Source of the DNA: an uncultured Parabacteroides sp.
Lineage (GTDB): Bacteria > Bacteroidota > Bacteroidia > Bacteroidales > Tannerellaceae
NCBI GenBank assembly: GCA_934718155.1
Contig: CAKUZF010000006.1
Location: 18,723-82,722 of the forward strand
Direction: 5' to 3'
Length of the DNA stretch: 64,000 nt
The notes below the pieces were generated by a model. That model was given only the letters and a program-made list of their open reading frames with translations, did no database searches and was not told the origin of the DNA. Of this stretch, positions 58,464 through 64,000 are shown piece by piece (positions within the stretch are counted from its first letter, which is position 1; each line of letters opens with the position of its first letter). Made by a program: the position numbers and the translations under genes.

Positions 58464-59198
58464 TTATAACTCTTGCACGTTCTCCTTGCGGTTCTGCTCG
58501 TCGCCCATCGGTGTGATCAGCTTATAGCCTTTGCCGTGGATGTTGATGATCTCGATGCGAGGGTCGTCTTTCAGGAGCTTGCGCAACTTCGTGATATAAA
58601 CGTCCATGCTGCGGGCGTTGAAGTAGTTGTCGTCTACCCAGATCGTCTTCAGGGCGTAGTTGCGCTCCAACACCTCGTTGGCATGCGAGCAGAGCAGGTT
58701 CAGCAACTCGCACTCCTTTGTGGTCAGCTTCGTTACCTTCTCGCCGATGGTCAAGGTTTGCTTCTGTGTGTCAAACATGAATCCGCCTAACTTATAGAAG
58801 GGGATATCTTTCAGTTTCTTACCTTTTACGCGTCTGAGGATCGCCTCGATACGCAGCAACAGTTCCTCCATGCTGAAGGGCTTAGTCAGATAGTCGTCTG
58901 CGCCATGCTTGAATCCTTCCAGGATGTCTTCCTTCTGGGTCTTCGCGGTCAGGAAGATGATGGGGATATCGGGGTTGATAGAGTGAATCTCCTGTGCCAA
59001 GGTGAAGCCGTCTTTCTTCGGCATCATGACATCCAATACGCACAGGTCATACTTCGTGCCCTTGGTGAATCCTTTGTAGCCGGCCTCGCCGTCGGTAAAG
59101 AGGTCGGTCTCATAGCCTTTCGCTTGCAGGTACTCTCTGAGGAGCATGCCTAAATTCTCATCGTCTTCGCAAAAGAAGATTCTCATTTTTTCTTCCAT
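58464..59198 (-). CDS. rprY: OmpR-family response regulator RprY
   Basis: 244 residues (or 240 from the second ATG, MRIFFCEDDEN, which lies at the usual start). The receiver domain has the acidic pocket EDDENLG, phosphorylation aspartate in LCVLDVMMPKKDG, and the conserved lysine in DYLTKPFSMEE. The C-terminal winged helix includes LTTKECELLNLLCSHANEVL and SMDVYITKLRKLLKDD. It is paired with the sensor kinase upstream, 2 nt away. In Bacteroides, RprXY was found through tetracycline regulation, and P. gingivalis RprY is a stress/metabolism regulator. Confidence 0.9.
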   Translation of the reverse strand: MEEKMRIFFCEDDENLGMLLREYLQAKGYETDLFTDGEAGYKGFTKGTKYDLCVLDVMMPKKDGFTLAQEIHSINPDIPIIFLTAKTQKEDILEGFKHGADDYLTKPFSMEELLLRIEAILRRVKGKKLKDIPFYKLGGFMFDTQKQTLTIGEKVTKLTTKECELLNLLCSHANEVLERNYALKTIWVDDNYFNARSMDVYITKLRKLLKDDPRIEIINIHGKGYKLITPMGDEQNRKENVQEL

Positions 59199-59200
59199 AA

Positions 59201-60760
59201 CTAACTTTTTATAAGAGGTAAAGTAATAATAAATTTTGTTCCCACTCCGCCTGCGCCTACCTCGGCACGAATGGAGCCTTTATGATCTTCGATGATCTTG
59301 CGTACATACGCCAGACCCAATCCAAATCCTTTCACGTCATGCACGTTGCCAGTAGGCACACGGAAGAAGCGGTCGAACACCTTCTTGAGGTATTCCTTCT
59401 TGATGCCTATGCCGTTGTCTTCCACCGAAATCAGCAGCTTGCCGTTCTCGTTCCACGTGCGGCCTATCAGTTCGAGCGGCACATCGGGCCGACGATACTT
59501 CACGGCGTTGTCCATCAGGTTGAACAGCACGTTGGTGATGTGCATCTCGTCTACATAGATGTTTGATTCCGTGGCTTGCAGGTCGATGTCGAGCGAGCCG
59601 CCATATTTCTCTACTTTCAGCACGAACGTGTTCGCCACGTTGGCCACCAGGTCGTTGGCGTCCAGTTCCTTCAGCTTCAATGTCGCTTTCTGACGTTCGA
59701 AGAGCGACATCTGCAGCACCTTCTCCACCAGGAAGCCGAGTCGCTTGGTCTCGTCGTTGATCACGCCAGAGATGTGTCTGAACACGTCGGGGCTCTTGGT
59801 GATGTCGGAGTCTTTCAGCATCTGTGCGGCCAGCGAGATGGTCGAGACGGGGGTTTTCAGCTCGTGTGTCATGTTGTTGATGAAGTCGTTCTTCATCTCC
59901 GATAGTTTCTTCTGGCGGAACACGATGGCGATCGTGAAGATGAACGTGATCAGCAAGATGAGCGAGAAGATCACCGAAGGCACGATGAAGTTGATCGAAC
60001 TCTTGATGTAGTTGTCCTTTGTCGGGAAATAGACCCGCAGGTAGTTCAGCTTCGAGGGTGGATCGTTGGGAAAGAGCACTTGCGTCATCACGTCGGAGGC
60101 TACGGGCTGCTTGCTGTATTCCGAGCTTTGAAAGACCACGTTCCCATCTTTGTTGATAACCGAGAAAACAAACGGAAGGTTCAGTCCGTTGTTCAGGAAT
60201 TCGGCTTTCAGATAGTTGTCGAGTTTCTTGAAATCCACACGCTCCTCGATGGGCTTCAGGTTGGCCGTGTAGAGGATGTTGAGGATCACCTCCTCGATCA
60301 GCCCGCCTTGGTATTGGTAGCGTCGCTTCAAGGTCTTCTGCAAGTCTTTCGAGGTGTTCACGATGCTGCTGGCCGATGGGCGGTTGGAGATGGTGGTGCG
60401 TGGCTCAAACTGGTGCGAGCTGAAACTGTGCATCTCAAGGTGTTGCACGCCTCCTTTCCCTTCGCGGATTTGCAGTTGATATTGCTCGCTGCTGATCACC
60501 TTCCCTAAGCTTTGCGCATTGGGGGCGTTCTGATACATGAAGGTGTTCTCTTCGCGCTTGATGTCCTCTTCGAGGTATTTTCGTGTCTCGTCTTGCTCCA
60601 AGTTCTTCGAGACTTGGCGCAGGCTTCGCTTCACCGTGTCGTTGAATTGCTCATTGCGCGTCTTCAGGATGATGCTGATGTAGTTGACTTGCAAGTAAAG
60701 CAATCCGGCAAAAGCAAATCCCATGACGATTGCTAGTAACCAAATAGTAGATTTCTTCAT
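59201..60760 (-). CDS. rprX: Sensor histidine kinase RprX
   Basis: 519 residues. Two membrane helices (~6-26 and ~262-284) bracket a ~235-residue periplasmic sensor with no domain I can name. There is no HAMP. The kinase core follows directly: phosphoacceptor MTHELKTPVSTISLAAQML, N box LMDNAVKYRR, D box VEDNGIGIKK, G box GFGLGLAYVRKII. It should phosphorylate RprY. The order sensor-then-regulator with a 2-nt gap fits the known rprX-rprY pair. Upstream sequence has no perfect TAnnTTTG element. Confidence 0.9.
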   Translation of the reverse strand: MKKSTIWLLAIVMGFAFAGLLYLQVNYISIILKTRNEQFNDTVKRSLRQVSKNLEQDETRKYLEEDIKREENTFMYQNAPNAQSLGKVISSEQYQLQIREGKGGVQHLEMHSFSSHQFEPRTTISNRPSASSIVNTSKDLQKTLKRRYQYQGGLIEEVILNILYTANLKPIEERVDFKKLDNYLKAEFLNNGLNLPFVFSVINKDGNVVFQSSEYSKQPVASDVMTQVLFPNDPPSKLNYLRVYFPTKDNYIKSSINFIVPSVIFSLILLITFIFTIAIVFRQKKLSEMKNDFINNMTHELKTPVSTISLAAQMLKDSDITKSPDVFRHISGVINDETKRLGFLVEKVLQMSLFERQKATLKLKELDANDLVANVANTFVLKVEKYGGSLDIDLQATESNIYVDEMHITNVLFNLMDNAVKYRRPDVPLELIGRTWNENGKLLISVEDNGIGIKKEYLKKVFDRFFRVPTGNVHDVKGFGLGLAYVRKIIEDHKGSIRAEVGAGGVGTKFIITLPLIKS

Positions 60761-60858
60761 CGTAAACTTGTTCTCTATTATCCAGCAGCAAAGAACGCTC
60801 GTTTTAATTTAATATTGATATAAAAAAAGTAAATTCTGAGGGTCTGAATTGTTAAATA

Positions 60859-60900
60859 AGAATGAAGGGAAGCACGCAGAGTGCTTCCCTTCATTCTTTT
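60859..60900 (-). terminator. Terminator between the TonB-dependent receptor and rprXY
   Basis: An 18-bp perfect stem, 60858-60875 with 60881-60898, 5-nt loop. The minus-strand T-run is short, so some readthrough to rprX is possible. Confidence 0.75.
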
Positions 60901-60914
60901 ATAGGTTTCGCTGG

Positions 60915-63722
60915 TTAGAAGCGTCCGGGAGGCGGTCCCATCGGGCCACGGCCGAAGCCGCCGCGAGGCGCGTCGCTCTGCTTCGCTCCTCCTTTGAAGA
61001 TGCTGAAGCGGTAGATGAAGTGCACCATGAAGTAGCTGTTCAGGGTGTTATACTCTGAGTCTTGAATGTAGTTGGCCGTCACCGAGCGAGTGATGTTGCT
61101 CCGCTGTTGCAGCATGTCGTACACTTTCAGGCGCAGCGTGCCTTGGTTGCCTTTCAGGAACGACTTCGAGATGGCGGCGTTCCAAAGCACCTCGTTCTGC
61201 TCGTAGCCTGCGCCGTAGCCTGAGTTGGTGTTCCAGTTGATGTCGCTTTCCACCTTGAAGTCCCAGGGCAGGTAGATCGTGGTTCGGCCGCCTACGCCAT
61301 AGTTATAGGTCTCTTGGTCGTTCTGCCCCTGCAGCGTGTTGCGTGCGTTGTTATAGGTGAAGTTTCCGTTGATGCCCAGGTCGAGGTAGGTCGAGCGGAA
61401 GTCGAAGCTCGCTCGTTCGCTCAAGATGGTGTTCTTGCTGGTGTTCTTCGCCTCGTTGATGTAGCCGTTGCGGTTGTTGTAGGAAGCCATCGACATTGAG
61501 CTGATCGAGAACTTCTTGTTCTTCAGCGGCGTGTTGAACATGATGCGTGCGTTGGCGGCATAGTTGCCGTTTACGTTCTTATAGCTCGTGGTCTTCACGC
61601 CCGTAAGGGCGTCGTAGGCGGTGTAGCTTACGATGTCGTTCAGCACGTAGTTGCCGTTTGCCATCACCATCAAGGCTCTTTGCTGCTCCGGGTTGAACTT
61701 TTGGAAGCGGATGAAGAGCGAGTTGGTGTAGGTCGGGCTCAGGTCGGGATTACCGATCTTGATGTTGGTCGGGTCGGAGATGTCGGCCACGGGTTGCAAC
61801 TGTGTCATGCTTGGCTGCGAGGTGCGTCCGTTATACATGACTCGCAGATTCGTGCGCTTGTCGAACATGACGTTGAGTTGCGCCATGGGCGAGAGGTTCA
61901 CCACCTTGCGGGTCAGCTTGAAGAGGGTCGTGTCGCCCACGAAGTTCTCGCTGGCCGAGTAGGAGGGGTCGAGGTTAAAGCCGATCGTGTAGTTATATTT
62001 CGCACGTTGCGACTTGAAGCTCAGGCTCGCTCGCTGGCTGATGAAGTTGTTGCGTGTGCTCTTGCTGTAGGCCGAGTCGAGCACGTTGTAGAGGCCATTC
62101 TCGTCTTGGCTGTACACATACTTCAGTGCCTCCTGCTTGTTTTGCTGGAAACTATAGGTGGCTTGGATGAAGTTGTTGTGGCCGATCGGCTCCACCCACG
62201 AGAGGTAGAGGCGATAGTTGAAGCCGTTGTTCTTGTAGTTCGACTGTTGGTCGATCACCTGGTTGCGCATGGCGTTCGCCTGATTGAAGTATTCCAGGTC
62301 GGAACGGTTGGCTCCGTCGCTCTCCGAATGGCTGTTGCCGCCAGAGATGGAGGCGCTGAACACGCGGCCCCTGCTGTTCAGCTTGCGGCTGAACTCCAGC
62401 GAGGCGTTCAGTCGATAGCCGTCATTCTCCGTGTGGTTGACTGTGCGGTTGGTGTTCACCGAGTCGCGGGCGTTGTCCAGTGTGGTTGCGTCGGTATAAC
62501 TGTCGCTCAAGCTGTGGCTCAGGTTGAAGCTCGGGCGGAAGAGGATCTGCGTCAGCGTGTCGGGCTTCCACTCCATGCGGAAGTCTACGCCGAAGTTGTC
62601 GTTCTTCGTGCGGCTCGTGGCCTGTGTGTTCTCATAAGAGGAGCTGTCGCCCGGCAGGAAGTTCTGTCGTTGGCTCTTGCTGAGCGCCTCGTTGTCGGAG
62701 TGGGAGTAGCGGGTGTTGCCGCCTAAGGTGAACTGCTTGCTGAACTCCTTGCTGAAGTTCAAGCCCGCGTTGCCCGACGAGGTGATGCCGCTGCCTGCGC
62801 CAAATCCGCCTCTGAATCGTCCGCCGCCGCCCATGCCGCTAAACATGGATGAAGCCATGTCGCTAAATCCCATGTTGTTGGTGTTGTTCGCTCCACCCAT
62901 GAAGGTGACTTGGTCGTTGTCTACGAAGCGATTCACCATGGCGTTGGCCTCGTAGCGATCCTTGCTGCCATAACCAGCGAAGGCGTTGCCAAACCAGCCC
63001 TGCTTCATGCCCTTCTTTACGGTCAGGTTGATTACGGTCTCCTCCTCGCCATCGTCGAAGCCGGTCATCATCGCCATGTCGCTCTTCTTGTCGAGCACTT
63101 GCAGCTTGTCGATCATCTTGGCGGGCAGGTTCTTTGATGCCACCTTCGGGTCGTCGGAGAAGAACTCCTTGCCATCCACCATCACTTTCTTGATCTCTTT
63201 GCCGTTGACGGTGATTTTCCCTTCGCTGTCTACCTCCACGCCGGGCATCTTCTTCAGCAGGTCTTCCAGCACGGAGCCTTCGGTCACCTTATAAGAGTCG
63301 GCGTTATACTCGACCGTGTCGTTGCGCACCGCCACCTCGGGGGCCTTGCCAATCACCAATGCCTCGCCCAGCTCTATGGCTCCGTCGGTCAGCTCCAAGG
63401 CACCCACCTGCACGGGGTTCTTTTTCCCGCTAATCTGCAGGGGCTGATAGAGCGGGTCGAAGCCCACGAACGTCACGTGCAGCAAATAGCTGCCTCGTTT
63501 CACGTTTTTCAGTGTGAACGCGCCATTCTTTTGGCTGACTACGCCTTTCACCATGGCACTGTCTGGAATGTTCAGCAGGCGAATTGTGGCCTGCTCGATG
63601 GGCGTATTGCTGCCCTTCTCAACGATGGTTCCCTTGATATCCACCCCACTTTGCTGGGCGAGGAGCGCGGGTGCCCATATCGCCAGGCAGAATACCAATA
63701 GCCATTTACCTAATCGCATCAT
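60915..63722 (-). CDS. Large TonB-dependent outer membrane receptor (CarboxypepD_reg + plug + barrel)
   Basis: 935 residues. Signal peptide (1 to ~23, ending LLAQQ) is followed by a carboxypeptidase-regulatory-like beta domain (~25-115, DIKGTIVEKGSNTPIEQATI, GSYLLHVTFVGFDPL). The plug (~125-240) has VLEDLLKKMPGVEVDSEGKI and KKVMVDGKEFF. A glycine-rich loop (SGMGGGGRFRGGFGAGSG) lies near residue 295. The barrel then runs to the C-terminus, which ends in GGFGRGPMGPPPGRF rather than an aromatic residue. It belongs to the 'outer membrane beta-barrel family' of Bacteroidota; no SusD partner is present and the substrate is unknown. Confidence 0.88.
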   Translation of the reverse strand: MMRLGKWLLVFCLAIWAPALLAQQSGVDIKGTIVEKGSNTPIEQATIRLLNIPDSAMVKGVVSQKNGAFTLKNVKRGSYLLHVTFVGFDPLYQPLQISGKKNPVQVGALELTDGAIELGEALVIGKAPEVAVRNDTVEYNADSYKVTEGSVLEDLLKKMPGVEVDSEGKITVNGKEIKKVMVDGKEFFSDDPKVASKNLPAKMIDKLQVLDKKSDMAMMTGFDDGEEETVINLTVKKGMKQGWFGNAFAGYGSKDRYEANAMVNRFVDNDQVTFMGGANNTNNMGFSDMASSMFSGMGGGGRFRGGFGAGSGITSSGNAGLNFSKEFSKQFTLGGNTRYSHSDNEALSKSQRQNFLPGDSSSYENTQATSRTKNDNFGVDFRMEWKPDTLTQILFRPSFNLSHSLSDSYTDATTLDNARDSVNTNRTVNHTENDGYRLNASLEFSRKLNSRGRVFSASISGGNSHSESDGANRSDLEYFNQANAMRNQVIDQQSNYKNNGFNYRLYLSWVEPIGHNNFIQATYSFQQNKQEALKYVYSQDENGLYNVLDSAYSKSTRNNFISQRASLSFKSQRAKYNYTIGFNLDPSYSASENFVGDTTLFKLTRKVVNLSPMAQLNVMFDKRTNLRVMYNGRTSQPSMTQLQPVADISDPTNIKIGNPDLSPTYTNSLFIRFQKFNPEQQRALMVMANGNYVLNDIVSYTAYDALTGVKTTSYKNVNGNYAANARIMFNTPLKNKKFSISSMSMASYNNRNGYINEAKNTSKNTILSERASFDFRSTYLDLGINGNFTYNNARNTLQGQNDQETYNYGVGGRTTIYLPWDFKVESDINWNTNSGYGAGYEQNEVLWNAAISKSFLKGNQGTLRLKVYDMLQQRSNITRSVTANYIQDSEYNTLNSYFMVHFIYRFSIFKGGAKQSDAPRGGFGRGPMGPPPGRF

Positions 63723-64000
63723 TTTCTTGATTCATTAATTGGTTCATTATTCTTTGTTCTGCTCTCATTGACGGTCGTAAGCGGAAATAGTTTAAACTCG
63801 GGAGCGTGGCGTTTGCAATCATTAACAATCTGAAGAGTTTTACTTATTGTATAAATAATAAATAAATAAACCAGCCCCAGACCACCGCCCCGCTATCAGA
63901 TATTTGTTTTATTATTTATTCCAATGCGTATATATATCAATACTTCGGTAAGAATTAGGCCAACCTAAGCGGCTTTTGCCGTAAAAAAGATGAGTTCTTT
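63723..64000. other. Noncoding right edge; nothing supported
   Basis: A/T-rich sequence upstream of the receptor gene with several TAAATAA tracts and a small CGGC-TTTT-GCCG stem near 63971-63982. I see no ORF, RNA gene or consensus promoter that I can defend. An ATG near 63989 could begin a gene beyond the window, but cannot be judged. Confidence 0.4.

Noticed and set aside
61680..62726. 348-codon open frame on the plus strand
   Set aside because: It is antisense to the TonB-dependent receptor, whose domains are clear; the composition (valine/glutamate/arginine runs) is a shadow of the real frame.

Overview
The window is Bacteroidota chromosome, most likely from the Porphyromonadaceae/Tannerellaceae side of Bacteroidales (Tannerella- or Parabacteroides-like). 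This rests on gene content: porQ of type IX secretion, an exbB-exbD-exbD operon, a btuB/btuG-type B12 locus, glycine-lipid acyltransferases, rprXY, DUF3822 next to rsmD, and two DUF2807 proteins. It also rests on many promoters of the Bacteroidota form TAnnTTTG, most of them placed just upstream of genes. Genus is an inference; no rRNA gene is present.

Layout. 1-4.4 kb (minus): the 5' part of a large membrane regulator (degenerate PI-PLC-like and LamG ectodomain, one membrane helix, SARP-like winged helix), an HD hydrolase and porQ. 4.5-9.7 kb (plus): tonB, a polyprenyl diphosphate synthase, tatD, tRNA-Ser(GGA) and exbB / 4-TM protein / exbD / exbD. TonB and its proton-channel partners are therefore within 5 kb of each other, and two TonB-dependent receptors lie further on. 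9.7-15.3 kb: RNase H (minus), aroK, an Ald-like protein lacking two catalytic residues, and korAB. 15.3-15.6 kb: a four-copy 22-bp tandem repeat. 15.6-22.1 kb: pnp (minus), a redox-dead thioredoxin-fold lipoprotein, greA with a terminator-like leader, a HIT protein, and a PadR-PspC pair (minus). 22.2-27.1 kb: acyl-CoA synthetase, prfB with its programmed +1 frameshift, tRNA(CAT) and amt.

27.3-32.1 kb (minus) is a B12 uptake unit read from a cobalamin riboswitch: btuB receptor, btuG-like beta-propeller lipoprotein, btuF-like binding protein. 32.1-41.3 kb is mixed: a flavin-binding PNPOx-family protein, two DUF2807 proteins, a RecD/Pif1-like helicase, an anchored hypothetical protein, DUF3822 and rsmD, cardiolipin synthase, and the translationally coupled glsA-glsB pair. 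41.5-56.4 kb is a full dcw cell-wall/division cluster: rsmH, ftsL, ftsI, murE, mraY, murD, ftsW, murG, murC, ftsQ, ftsA, ftsZ. No mraZ or ddl is present. It is followed by a YqeY protein and a CstA transporter. 58.4-63.7 kb (minus) carries the RprXY two-component system and a large TonB-dependent beta-barrel protein. The last 280 bases hold no gene I can support.

Most of the window is ordinary core genome. The least ordinary items are the membrane-spanning SARP-like receptor at the left edge, the B12 riboswitch whose expression platform appears to hide a strong Shine-Dalgarno sequence feeding a tiny ORF, the greA leader hairpin, the 22-bp repeat array, and two enzyme-fold proteins that have lost their catalytic residues.
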